Source: JACMRI01 sp043778625
Lineage (GTDB): Bacteria > Bacteroidota > Bacteroidia > UBA4408
DNA length: 64,000 nucleotides
Reading direction: 5' to 3'
NCBI GenBank assembly: GCA_043778625.1
Contig: JAYWFU010000104.1
Coordinates: 1 to 64,000, forward strand
Position 1 is the stretch's first letter. Every line of letters starts with the position of its first letter. The notes below the pieces were generated by a model. It was not told the origin of the DNA, did not search any database, and worked only from the letters and a program-made list of their open reading frames with translations. Position numbers and translations under genes: made by a program. Positions 41,355 to 50,112 of the stretch are shown piece after piece.

Positions 41355-42827
41355 CTACAAACTTATTAGCTTATCGTATAACATAGCCACAGCAAGCGAA
41401 TCAGCGGTACAATAGCTTACCAAAGTTTCTTGCATTTCTACAATTTTAAACATATCGTTTTCGGTTTGCAAGTCTTCGTACATGCTTAATGCCTCTGCTC
41501 CTGTTTGTATATTACATAACGTATAAGGGTTAGGCATCAGCAATACTTCGGCTAAGTTTTTGAGTTTTAACGACCCTTGCATTTTTTTGTGGTAGTACCA
41601 ACGGTTGTCAAATATCGTTTTCATATCAACCATTTTATTTTTAATGTCCATAATTTGAGTAGCATATTGCGGAAACGCCGTTTTACACCAATTAAGTACA
41701 TTGTGCTCTAGCCCAGTATCGTACACTACCAAAGTATTAAACGGGGTGGTATGTAGTATTAAATGCTGTACAAAAGCCAACGTAGGGTCAGCTCCTGTGG
41801 GGGCTATGTAAGCAGTGTGCAATAACTCAGCTTTGTTAGATTGCTTATGGTGCATACTATACAAAAATGGCAATTGCTGATACGCTTTATGCCCTGTAAA
41901 TAATGGCACTGCAGGCATTGTTACTTCAAAATCAATAAATGCTAATGGGTAATTAAACGTACTTATAAAACGTTTAATTTCAGTAGTATTTACATGTAGT
42001 TTGTTTTCGGTAGTAGCTTCTATTTGTATTTTTTGGTTGGGGGTTAATGTTGGTTCGTTAGCCAAGTCGCGCATGTGCAATTTACCACGATTATAGTATT
42101 CTACCTTGTTGGCCAACGACATCTCGCTTATTTCAAATATACTATCGGTGGGTAAATGTTTCCAGCAAGTTCCTTTAAAATCGCAGGTATACGGGGCATA
42201 GCAGTGCGTACCAATATCTACCGTAGGTATTGCAGTACTATTAACTACGGCAGTAAGTGTGGTAATGTTTTGGGCAATGGTATCCCATTTTTCAAGGGCT
42301 TCCATTTTCACACTTTGTTTTTTAAACAAGCTATGCAAGTCTACTTTTTTATCCATAACATACGCAGGGTTCATAGTTACTAAAAAAATATCATGCAATT
42401 CGGGCAAACAATTTTTTATTATATAAAACTGCAAGGCTGCGTCGTTAATATAAGTTGGGGTTATTTTGAGAGAACTTTTAACTTCGTAAGCGTACCATTT
42501 GCCATTGTCGTAGTTTAAAATATCAATCATTACCAGTGTACCATTGTATTTAAAGGTGGCTTCGTACAAGGTAGTAATACCAGCGGCTATGGCTAATTGG
42601 GTTTGCTGTTCGGCAGCGGCATAATCGTATTTTTTTACCACAATTTCTTTCCCTTTGGGGAATAATTGTTGGGCAAGTTCGCCCACCTTATGCCCACGGT
42701 TAAATAAAGCACGTTGCTCCATTGATATTTTATCGCGCCATTCGGGGTGATGTTTGTTTAAAAATAATGCTTTAGTGCATTGTAAACCCTTAATGTAGGT
42801 AGATTTACTAAGTATATGCTTTGCCAA
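41355..42827 (-). CDS. DUF2779 protein: Cas4-like nuclease fused to an RNase H-like exonuclease domain
   Basis: 490 aa from a TTG start (LAKHILSKSTYIKGLQC); no ATG is available upstream of the conserved N-terminus. The N-terminal half has PD-(D/E)XK features (Asp102 in MIDILNY; Glu115 and Lys117 in YEVKSS) and four Cys that can hold a 4Fe-4S cluster as in Cas4/AddB (Cys17; Cys209, Cys215, Cys221 in HCYAPYTCDFKGTCW). The C-terminal half begins LAFIDFEVT (Asp299, Glu301), the first motif of a DnaQ-like 3'-5' exonuclease, with TLVVYDTGLEHNVL later. Architecture matches DUF2779. Role in DNA processing is likely but not established. Stand-alone gene near rnpB. Confidence 0.85.
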   Translation of the reverse strand: MAKHILSKSTYIKGLQCTKALFLNKHHPEWRDKISMEQRALFNRGHKVGELAQQLFPKGKEIVVKKYDYAAAEQQTQLAIAAGITTLYEATFKYNGTLVMIDILNYDNGKWYAYEVKSSLKITPTYINDAALQFYIIKNCLPELHDIFLVTMNPAYVMDKKVDLHSLFKKQSVKMEALEKWDTIAQNITTLTAVVNSTAIPTVDIGTHCYAPYTCDFKGTCWKHLPTDSIFEISEMSLANKVEYYNRGKLHMRDLANEPTLTPNQKIQIEATTENKLHVNTTEIKRFISTFNYPLAFIDFEVTMPAVPLFTGHKAYQQLPFLYSMHHKQSNKAELLHTAYIAPTGADPTLAFVQHLILHTTPFNTLVVYDTGLEHNVLNWCKTAFPQYATQIMDIKNKMVDMKTIFDNRWYYHKKMQGSLKLKNLAEVLLMPNPYTLCNIQTGAEALSMYEDLQTENDMFKIVEMQETLVSYCTADSLAVAMLYDKLISL

Positions 42828-42999
42828 TGTAATGCGTAAGTGTTTTTATATTTTGATAAAGATAGTTATATAGCATTAACCACATAATTAAATTAATAAC
42901 CAGTTATGTGCTATAATTTCACGTTCGTTAATTTAATAGCTAATAAACCATAATTTATAGCTATATTTATTGTAGTTAAATTATAAAACCCTAGAAATC

Positions 43000-43263
43000 A
43001 TGAAAACAATAGCTCAAAAAACAAGTAATGTACTACTTACATTAACGGTGTTATTAACTAGTGGTGGTGCTTATGCACAAGTAGTGGCGGTTAAAGATTC
43101 TATAAAAGTTAATGCAACCACCTCTACCTTATTTGAACAAATTAAAAAAATGGCCGAAAAAGGCGGAGACGATAACATGCAAACAATGCTTATTATTGGC
43201 TGTGTAGTACTGTTTTTAGGAAGCGCTATGTATTTTAGCTTTAGAGAAGCTGAGGGTAATTAA
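43000..43263 (+). CDS. Small signal-peptide and single-TM protein
   Basis: 87 aa: signal-like segment 1-26 (ending GGAYAQ), a short periplasmic part and a second hydrophobic helix at about 62-79 (MLIIGCVVLFLGSAMYFS) followed by a charged tail. No family recognised. It is convergent with rnpB, its stop lying about 8 nt from the rnpB 3' end. Confidence 0.6.
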   Translation: MKTIAQKTSNVLLTLTVLLTSGGAYAQVVAVKDSIKVNATTSTLFEQIKKMAEKGGDDNMQTMLIIGCVVLFLGSAMYFSFREAEGN

Positions 43264-43270
43264 AAAAAAC

Positions 43271-43671
43271 AAGCAGGTGTATAAGCCGGATTCTGTGCCG
43301 TGCAACTTTCGTTGCACGGCGCTTATCATTTATCTCGGCAAGTAATCACTTACTTGCTCTAGCAATCTACCCTCTTTGATGCACTTATTGCCCTAAAGCC
43401 TTAGTACCAACGAAAAGCTACGTTTTCTCAAAGTATATTTGATCTTGCTACGCTTAAGGTTTATCAACTAATGTATTACTACACTAGCTCGGGAGCTCTT
43501 ACCTCTCGTTTTCACCCTTACCCAAGGCATTGCTGCTTGTGGGCGGTTTATTTTCTGCGACACTATCTGTATACGTTTTGCAACGCACCCCAGTTATTAC
43601 CTGGTAAGCTGCTTTGTTGTAGTCCGGACTTTCCTCTATGTATTACTACGTAGCGATAAGCTCACCTGCTA
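43271..43671 (-). ncRNA. rnpB: RNase P RNA, bacterial type A
   Basis: About 400 nt on the minus strand. The 5' part has the P4 signature GAGGAAAGTCCGGACT (minus strand, near 43620-43636), P1 pairing between AGCAGGTGAGCTTATC at the 5' end and CTTATACACCTGCTT at the 3' end, and the conserved 3' P4 half near ACAGAATCCGGCTTAT (43279-43296). It is the catalytic RNA that trims tRNA 5' leaders. Ends are set by P1 and may be off by a few nt. Between 43672 and 43966 (295 nt) I see no gene. Confidence 0.93.
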
Positions 43672-43966
43672 TTTTTTTTAAATTATGTGTGGTTTTCAAT
43701 GAACAATTATTTCTGTTAAAAGTAGTATATTATCTACTTCCTTTTTAAACTTTTTTTCCAAACTAGCTATTTTAAAATACTTCCAACATATATTATGTTT
43801 AAAATCTTTGTTTCAATTTATGCCTTTTTTAAAATAGTGTACAACTACAACAACCATTTGGCTCAAAAAAAACAATACCTACATTTTGCATTTTAAACTT
43901 TAAATATGTACGTTTATCAAATATAAAAAATAACAACTCATTAATTAATTTATACTATATTATACA

Positions 43967-44374
43967 ATGGCATTATTTAATAGTAAAACAGAAACTACCG
44001 AAGCCCCTAAAATAAATTTAGTGGGTGCGGGCACTACCATTACTGGTAATATTAACTGTGCGGGCGATATTCGTATTGATGGTGCATTAATAGGAAATAT
44101 TACCTCAACAGGCAAAATAATTATAGGTGTATCAGGTAAAATTGAAGGCGATATTGTGTGCCTTAATGCTGATTTATTTGGTACTATAGCAGGTAATATT
44201 AAAGTAAATGAACTACTAACACTTAAAGCTAGTAGCACGCTAAAAGGCGATATTGACACCAATAAACTATCTATTGAACCTGGCGCTAACTTTACAGGTA
44301 AATGTACTATGGGCGCAGTAGTTAAAGAAATTAAAAACAACGCTAAGCCTTACAATGCCGAAAAAACAGCCTAG
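43967..44374 (+). CDS. Bactofilin family polymer-forming cytoskeletal protein
   Basis: 135 aa. The beta-helical bactofilin core spans residues about 17-115 with its repeating pattern (GTTITGNINCAGDIRIDGAL, GNITSTGKIIIGVSGKIEGD, NIKVNELLTLKASSTLKGDI, KLSIEPGANFTGKCTMG). Short polar termini, no signal peptide; bactofilins form non-polar filaments on the inner membrane and help with cell-wall or shape functions. Its 3' end overlaps the AtpZ-like gene by 20 nt, so the three genes 43967-44983 are an operon. Confidence 0.93.
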   Translation: MALFNSKTETTEAPKINLVGAGTTITGNINCAGDIRIDGALIGNITSTGKIIIGVSGKIEGDIVCLNADLFGTIAGNIKVNELLTLKASSTLKGDIDTNKLSIEPGANFTGKCTMGAVVKEIKNNAKPYNAEKTA

Positions 44375-44573
44375 CACTACTAATGAACTAGCCAAATATT
44401 CAGGCATAGCATTTAAAATGATGGCAGTAATAGTAGCATTTGTAGTTGCTGGCAAGTGGTGCGATGCTTATTTTAATTGCAAACCATGGTGTACTATTTC
44501 GTTTTCAATACTATCAGTGTTTATAGCATTGTACGCTGCGTTACATGAGTTTATAACAGATACTAAGAAATGA
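44355..44573 (+). CDS. AtpZ/AtpI-family small membrane protein
   Basis: 72 aa with two TM helices (KYSGIAFKMMAVIVAFVVAG and ISFSILSVFIALYAALHEFI). The first helix pattern and spacing, with the polar loop between, fit the AtpZ/AtpI family encoded upstream of F-ATP synthase operons; AtpI/AtpZ aid c-ring assembly and divalent cation supply. It overlaps bactofilin by 20 nt and the next gene by 4 nt (ATGA). Unusually, no atp structural genes follow here. Confidence 0.8.
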   Translation: MPKKQPSTTNELAKYSGIAFKMMAVIVAFVVAGKWCDAYFNCKPWCTISFSILSVFIALYAALHEFITDTKK

Positions 44574-44983
44574 AAAACGTAGTCTTCAAAAATTTAAGTG
44601 TATTCATAGTTATTGAACTGTTGCTTGTAACAGGTTTTATTATTCTTAACAACTCGTATTTCAAAACCAATCACCCTAGTGTATATAATCCTGCACAGGC
44701 ATTAATGTTGGTGTTTTTTGTAGGTATGTGCACACTTATACATGGTGTATTATTGTACTTAAATTCCCAAAGTCCACGCCAATTTATACCTTATTTTATG
44801 GGCAGCATGGGCTTAAAACTATTTGCTACACTAGGATTTATGATACTGTACGTACTATTGCACAAAGCGCAGGCAAAATCGTTTTTAATAAATTGCACCA
44901 TTAGTTATTTTACTTTTACAATGGCACACGTAGCATTAATACTTATTGCAGTAAATAATAAGCCCGCAACAATAGGTAAATAA
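44570..44983 (+). CDS. Four-TM membrane protein downstream of atpZ
   Basis: 137 aa with four hydrophobic segments (about residues 8-27, 44-65, 75-99, 108-130). It starts with a 4-nt overlap (ATGA) with the AtpZ-like gene. In many Bacteroidota a protein of this size and topology lies between atpZ and atpB and occupies the position of AtpI; the match here is by position and topology, not by a motif. The expected atpB is absent: the next gene is an OmpA-family protein 81 nt away. Confidence 0.65.
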   Translation: MKNVVFKNLSVFIVIELLLVTGFIILNNSYFKTNHPSVYNPAQALMLVFFVGMCTLIHGVLLYLNSQSPRQFIPYFMGSMGLKLFATLGFMILYVLLHKAQAKSFLINCTISYFTFTMAHVALILIAVNNKPATIGK

Positions 44984-45064
44984 TTTAGCCCTTAATACTT
45001 GGTAGTTGTTGTTAAATAACTATTTTTATAAAAAATCAATTTCAACACAATAATTAATAGCATC

Positions 45065-46972
45065 ATGAACAAAAAAAATCTATTCCTATTCCTATTTTTA
45101 CTCACAGTTAGCGTAGTTGCAAATGCTCAATCAAAGATACTAACTAAAGCTGACACTGCTTTTTTTAGCTATAAAGAGTATAACACAGCGTTAGATGGGT
45201 ACCAAAAATTTTTGAAAAAAGAACCTAATAGTTCCGAAAAAAAACGTGTACACTACCAAATAGCTGAATGCTACCGTAACGAAAATAAATTTAGAGATGC
45301 TGAAAAATGGTATGAAATAGCAATGGAAGAAGGCTACGACGAACCCTTATTATTAGCTAATTATGGCGAAATGATGATATTGAGTGGTAACTACTTTGGA
45401 GCGCGCGAAGCATTTAAAAAATTTTTAAAAACAAATCCAACACACGAAAAAGCTAACTTACGTTTAAAGTCGTGCGATTTTGCATTAGTTAATCAAAATT
45501 ATGTGTCCAGTTTTTCAATTTTAAATCAAGGCGAAATTAATACTCCTGCAAGCGAATATGGGTGCGAAATAATGGCTAACGACAAAATGATTTTTGCAAG
45601 CACACGTGCCAACGGTACCACTGAGCGCTTTGATAATTACACAGGACAAGGGTTTAGCGATTTTTACGAAGCAGCACCAAGTGGAGAGTACAATTGGAAA
45701 AACGCTAAAAAATTAAAAGGTCCAGTAAACACTGATTTCAATGATGGTACAATGACCTACGACCCAACACATAAAGTAGGATATTTTACACAATGTAACG
45801 GTACTAACGGCAAAAAAGAAAACTGTAATGTGTTTCTAGCCACCTTAATTACCAAGGATAACGTGTGGTCAACCCCTCAAATATTAAGTGTAAATAATCC
45901 TGATTATAGTATTAAACACCCTAGTATAAGCCGCGATGGTAAAACCTTATACTTTGCTAGCGATATGCCAGGAGGTAAAGGTGGTGCTGATATTTGGAAA
46001 ATAAATAGCCTAGGTAACAACGTATGGAGCGACCCTATTAACTTAGGTAATAACATAAACACATCGGGTAACGAAATGTTTCCTTTTATAGCAGGTGACT
46101 CCGCATTATATTTTTCGAGCGATGGCTACATAGGTTATGGCGGATTAGACTTATATAAAGCAAAAATTGTAGGCAAAGAATTCCAAAAACCTGTAAATAT
46201 GTATCCGCCGTTTAACTCAAGTGCTGATGATTTTGGAATTGTATTTAGTACCAAACCCGACCGCCAAGGATTATTTTGTAGTAATAGAATTGATGGTTTG
46301 GGAGATGATGATATTTATTCGTTCTTCTTAACCCCTGTTGAAATAGCTGCAAGTGGTAAAGTAGTGGATCAAAAAACAGGCAAACCACTCACTAAAACTA
46401 AACTAACACTAACAGCAGCCGATGGTACTGTAATGGAAACTATGCCCGAGAGCGATGGTACTTATACTTTTAAAGGATTAAAAAAAGACATGATGTACAC
46501 CATTACCGCAAGTGGCGATGGCTATTTTAACGACAAAAAAATATTTGAAACCGAAAACGATAAGCGTAGTAAAACATATAATAAAAAATCAAATTATGAT
46601 TTGGATTTTTCGTTGTTACGCTTGAGCAAAGAAGAAATTGCAATAAACAATATTTACTACGCACTTAACAGTGCCGATTTAACTGATAGTTCAAAAGCAT
46701 CGTTAGACCGATTAGTTACCATATTGAAAGAAACACCTAATGTACGTGTAAGTTTAAATGCACATACCGATGCACAAGGCGATGATGGATATAACATGAC
46801 ATTAAGCCAAAAAAGAGCGCAAAGTGTAGTTAATTACTTAGTGGCACATGGCATACCAGCCAATAGATTGGAAGCAATAGGGCATGGCGAAACTCAATTA
46901 GTGGTTAAAAACGCTAGTGATGACTTTGAACATCAATTGAACCGAAGAACAATGCTTAAAGTAATTAAGTAA
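45065..46972 (+). CDS. PorE-like OmpA-family protein (TPR, beta-propeller, CRD, OmpA-C)
   Basis: 635 aa with signal peptide 1-22 (ending ANAQ). Four domains in order: TPR-like repeats (25-140), PD40/WD40-type propeller blades (about 165-425; PSISRDGKTLYFASDMPGGK, FPFIAGDSALYFSSDGYIGY), a carboxypeptidase regulatory-like fold (430-500; ASGKVVDQKTGKPLTKTKLT) and an OmpA-C peptidoglycan-binding domain (528-635; HTDAQGDDGYNMTLSQKRAQ). This is the arrangement of PorE, a type IX secretion component of Porphyromonas that anchors to peptidoglycan. Because Bacteroidota encode several proteins with this layout, assignment to PorE is tentative. T9SS cargo genes elsewhere in the window make it relevant. 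Confidence 0.85.
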   Translation: MNKKNLFLFLFLLTVSVVANAQSKILTKADTAFFSYKEYNTALDGYQKFLKKEPNSSEKKRVHYQIAECYRNENKFRDAEKWYEIAMEEGYDEPLLLANYGEMMILSGNYFGAREAFKKFLKTNPTHEKANLRLKSCDFALVNQNYVSSFSILNQGEINTPASEYGCEIMANDKMIFASTRANGTTERFDNYTGQGFSDFYEAAPSGEYNWKNAKKLKGPVNTDFNDGTMTYDPTHKVGYFTQCNGTNGKKENCNVFLATLITKDNVWSTPQILSVNNPDYSIKHPSISRDGKTLYFASDMPGGKGGADIWKINSLGNNVWSDPINLGNNINTSGNEMFPFIAGDSALYFSSDGYIGYGGLDLYKAKIVGKEFQKPVNMYPPFNSSADDFGIVFSTKPDRQGLFCSNRIDGLGDDDIYSFFLTPVEIAASGKVVDQKTGKPLTKTKLTLTAADGTVMETMPESDGTYTFKGLKKDMMYTITASGDGYFNDKKIFETENDKRSKTYNKKSNYDLDFSLLRLSKEEIAINNIYYALNSADLTDSSKASLDRLVTILKETPNVRVSLNAHTDAQGDDGYNMTLSQKRAQSVVNYLVAHGIPANRLEAIGHGETQLVVKNASDDFEHQLNRRTMLKVIK

Positions 46973-46980
46973 CGCAATTT

Positions 46981-47766
46981 ATGCCGTTAACTAATTGCAA
47001 ATTTACCACTGAAGTAATTAACGAATTAACACTGTTAGCGTTAAAAATTACTCACACAATTACTGAACATTATACCAGCATCAGCGTTAGCCATAAGCTA
47101 ACGCTGATGCTGTTTTCGTACCAACAGTTACGCAACCCATATAATACAACCACTACGGAATTAACTAATACACTATGTATCTACGAAGACCAATGGCATA
47201 CCCATAAAGCAGTGTTGTTAAGCCGTATACAATCATTATTAGGTAATAATGAAATAATGTATGCACGCCACTGTAAAATCGTTAAAATTAATAGCGTAGA
47301 TGCTATTAATTTTTTAAATAAAAATCATTTACTAGGCGGGGTTAGTACTGCGGTGTATTACGCATTGGTACATCAAAATCAACTTGTGGCAGTAGCCGCA
47401 TTTAGCCATGGGCGTGCCATGCGTCGCTTGCCTAATAATAAGTTAGGGTACGAGTTGGTAGCTTACGCATCAATAATTGATGTAAATGTAGTGGGAGGAT
47501 TAAGTAGATTAATAGCGCAATTTATTACGGATTATTCTCCTGGCGATATTATGACTTATGCTGACGCCACGTTTACTAATAGCGCAAATAATGTTTTTTT
47601 GAAACTTGGTTTTACCTTTCATAGCCAAAGCCCAGCACTTACTTTTATTATTACTACTAATACGCACAGCCGTATTAAAGCTAAAAGTAATATCTATAAT
47701 TTAGCTGCGCATGAATTAGTTTATACCAACAATGGTAACGCTAAATTTGTACTTAATACACTATAA
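46981..47766 (+). CDS. Unrecognised protein with GNAT-like C-terminal half
   Basis: 261 aa, soluble, no signal. The C-terminal half (about 100-261) has a pattern seen in acetyltransferase-like proteins of phages and bacteria: NFLNKNHLLGGVSTAVYYAL, QNQLVAVAAFSHGRAMRRLP, YELVAYASIIDVNVVGGLSR, TNSANNVFLKLGFTF. The Gly-rich VVGGLSRLI turn would correspond to the acyl-CoA pyrophosphate loop; this is inference. The N-terminal half is unrecognised. It starts 8 nt after the PorE-like stop but shows no functional tie to it. Confidence 0.6.
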   Translation: MPLTNCKFTTEVINELTLLALKITHTITEHYTSISVSHKLTLMLFSYQQLRNPYNTTTTELTNTLCIYEDQWHTHKAVLLSRIQSLLGNNEIMYARHCKIVKINSVDAINFLNKNHLLGGVSTAVYYALVHQNQLVAVAAFSHGRAMRRLPNNKLGYELVAYASIIDVNVVGGLSRLIAQFITDYSPGDIMTYADATFTNSANNVFLKLGFTFHSQSPALTFIITTNTHSRIKAKSNIYNLAAHELVYTNNGNAKFVLNTL

Positions 47767-47778
47767 GTAGTTACAAAA

Positions 47779-48327
47779 TTACGGCGTAGCATTAACTATT
47801 TCCAGTAATTTCAATATCGTTTTCCAGTTACGGGTAGTGGCGCTAGTTTTTAGTTTGGCTTCTAAATAATTATTACTCAACTTAGTAGTACCATAACCAC
47901 TAGGGCAGTGTAAATACACGGTAGTGTTATTAATAATATAAGCATCTGCGCCATAATTACCTGCACTTAATAGTGTTAATTTATCAATAGTGGGTGAAGT
48001 GTTAAGCAATGTTACGTGCAGTGTTTCAATAGAGTGGTTGTTGTTAATTACATACGTATTATTGTGAGCAATATCGTATAAATTAGTAGCCGTAATAACA
48101 GTTACAGGCACGTCAAAGTGGTACTGCGTCTTTATAGCGTTGGAAATTAATTCAGCAATTTTTTGTGTATTGGTTTCAGTGCTTTTAAACACAACATTTC
48201 CACTTTGAATATAGGTGGTAACGTTTGTAAATTGTAGAGTTTCGTACAACGCTTTTAAATCAAGCATTTTAATGCTTTTTTGTCCACTTACGTTTATGCC
48301 TCGTAATAATGATAAGTAGGTGTACAT
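47779..48327 (-). CDS. DUF1697 domain protein
   Basis: 182 aa. Whole-length DUF1697: YLSLLRGINVSGQKSIKMLD, LQFTNVTTYIQSGNVVFKST and the C-terminal NYLEAKLKTSATTRNWKTIL are the family marks. Function unknown; no neighbours suggest one. Convergent with the 46981-47766 gene with 12 nt between stops. Confidence 0.9.
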   Translation of the reverse strand: MYTYLSLLRGINVSGQKSIKMLDLKALYETLQFTNVTTYIQSGNVVFKSTETNTQKIAELISNAIKTQYHFDVPVTVITATNLYDIAHNNTYVINNNHSIETLHVTLLNTSPTIDKLTLLSAGNYGADAYIINNTTVYLHCPSGYGTTKLSNNYLEAKLKTSATTRNWKTILKLLEIVNATP

Positions 48328-48376
48328 TAATTAAATATAGTTAATTTTAATAGGAGTATTGCTTTTTTGCTAATTA

Positions 48377-50023
48377 CTATTTTTGCACTACCATTTTTTT
48401 AATAATTATAGTTCCGTCTTGAGTAGTAATTTTAATACAATACAATCCGTTACTTAATTCGCTAGTAGTAATATCATAAGTTGTAGCCCACGTAGTACAT
48501 TCGTTTATAACTGTGCCCGTAGGGCTATAAAGTGTTAGTGTTGTAGCGCCCGCCAATGCTGATAAATTTAACGTGCAATTATTAGTTGCAGGGTTAGGGT
48601 ACAAGGCAATGTCTTTAGCGGTTAATTTACCCGTAGCGGTTACACAATTATTAATGGTAATAGTGCTACTAGTAGGTACACTACTACCCGTAGCATTACT
48701 TGCCGTAAGTGTTATTGTATAAGTGCCTGGGGTATTGTAAGTAAATACAGGGTTGGCAACAGTACTAAAATCAGGCGCTGCACCATTAGCAATCCAACTC
48801 CAAGTACTTGGGCTGTTACTAGAACTATCGTTGAATGTAATAGGTTGAGTTTCGCATTTATTTGTAGTAGTGTCAGTATAACTTGCTATGGGAGGGATAT
48901 TGGTTACCCCCGTGTTTTTAGTATACCATATTGGCGATGTCCAAATTACATTGCCATCAGTTTGTGTTATGCGTAAGTAGTAATAATTAGTACTGTTATT
49001 AGCTACCACAGGCGTGTAGTTAAGTATAGCCGTAGTTACTGTTTTAACAATAGTTGGAGTAATACCACTACCCGGTACACCACTGTACACTTCTATTTTG
49101 GACACATTATCGCCCGCATCAGCATCAGTAATAGTAGCGCTTAATGTAGGGTTAGTAGCTTGCTCAATTATGCTACCCATAACTTGATTATTAATAGTGT
49201 AGTCAACTTTTGTATTCCAATCGTCAGAAGCATAAAAACGCATTTTACGCATTGCCTCCAGTAATGCAGGCTGTGTAAGCTCGGTAGCCATAATTACTAA
49301 CCTCCCTGCCTGCGACCGCCCAAACACTGAGTTGTGGGTGTCGTGGTCGAGGCCTGCACCCAAATGATAGCCTTGCGCCAAAGCAGCATGATAGCGTATG
49401 GCGTAGGTTGATGTACTATTATCAGTATAAGTAGTGTTGGTTGAAAAAGCTGGGCCACTACGCAATGCCCCACCTATTACACAACTATCAGCAAGGGAGG
49501 TATAGGTAGTAAAAAAATTACTATAATCGCTTGCTTGTGGGTGTGCCAAGTAAGCAAAAGCACCTGGTTTTTTAGTTATTGTTTTCCATAAATTAATGTA
49601 ATCGTTTTGCGCCACAAACACATCGTAGTTGTTAGGAATCCAACTTATTAAAGAATCGTAACCATATATTAGCACGTGCCCTCCGTTAGATATAACGCCA
49701 AACTCCATACCGTATAACGCCACAAAAGCTCCGTTAGTTGTGGCCGCTTGTGCATCATTCCAACCTTTATGGTAGTTAGCAGGTGTCATTTGTACCGAGG
49801 TGTAATGGTTATGCTCCGAAACACCATAAAAATCAATATGCTGTGATGCTTTAGCATACACAAATGCTTGATAAGGAGTAGTCATAAGTGATGTAGCACT
49901 ATCCTTATTACCATCGGAATAAGACGTGTGTGCATGTATATTGCCGTAATAATAATTATAGCTTTGACCATTAACTAATGTTGCACTACACAATATTAAT
50001 AATGCAAGGAATACATATTTCAT
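48377..50023 (-). CDS. T9SS-exported CehA/McbA-type PHP metallohydrolase with PKD domain
   Basis: 548 aa, signal peptide 1-19 (ending VNGQ). The N-terminal PHP-like phosphoesterase domain (22-280) has YYGNIHAHTSYSDGN (metal His pair and Asp), DFYGVSEHNHYTS, YGMEFGV, AYLAHPQASDY and GAGLDHDTHN, consistent with a tri-metal site of the CehA/McbA group. A short sandwich follows, then a PKD domain (about 385-460; TWSWIANGAAPDFS; TPGTYTITLTASNATGS) and a type A sorting domain (LYPNPATNNCTLNLSALAGA ... IIIKKMVVQK). Likely a secreted phosphodiesterase or related hydrolase; the substrate is unknown. Confidence 0.87.
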   Translation of the reverse strand: MKYVFLALLILCSATLVNGQSYNYYYGNIHAHTSYSDGNKDSATSLMTTPYQAFVYAKASQHIDFYGVSEHNHYTSVQMTPANYHKGWNDAQAATTNGAFVALYGMEFGVISNGGHVLIYGYDSLISWIPNNYDVFVAQNDYINLWKTITKKPGAFAYLAHPQASDYSNFFTTYTSLADSCVIGGALRSGPAFSTNTTYTDNSTSTYAIRYHAALAQGYHLGAGLDHDTHNSVFGRSQAGRLVIMATELTQPALLEAMRKMRFYASDDWNTKVDYTINNQVMGSIIEQATNPTLSATITDADAGDNVSKIEVYSGVPGSGITPTIVKTVTTAILNYTPVVANNSTNYYYLRITQTDGNVIWTSPIWYTKNTGVTNIPPIASYTDTTTNKCETQPITFNDSSSNSPSTWSWIANGAAPDFSTVANPVFTYNTPGTYTITLTASNATGSSVPTSSTITINNCVTATGKLTAKDIALYPNPATNNCTLNLSALAGATTLTLYSPTGTVINECTTWATTYDITTSELSNGLYCIKITTQDGTIIIKKMVVQK

Positions 50024-50112
50024 TATTGAAATTTAATAATTTAATTGAACTTATTTTATTGCAAAATAAAATAAGTATTCTAAAGAAATTTAGTGTATTA
50101 AAATACTAAATA

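Noticed and set aside
43471..43653. Plus-strand open frame
   Set aside because: Lies wholly within the RNase P RNA gene on the other strand.
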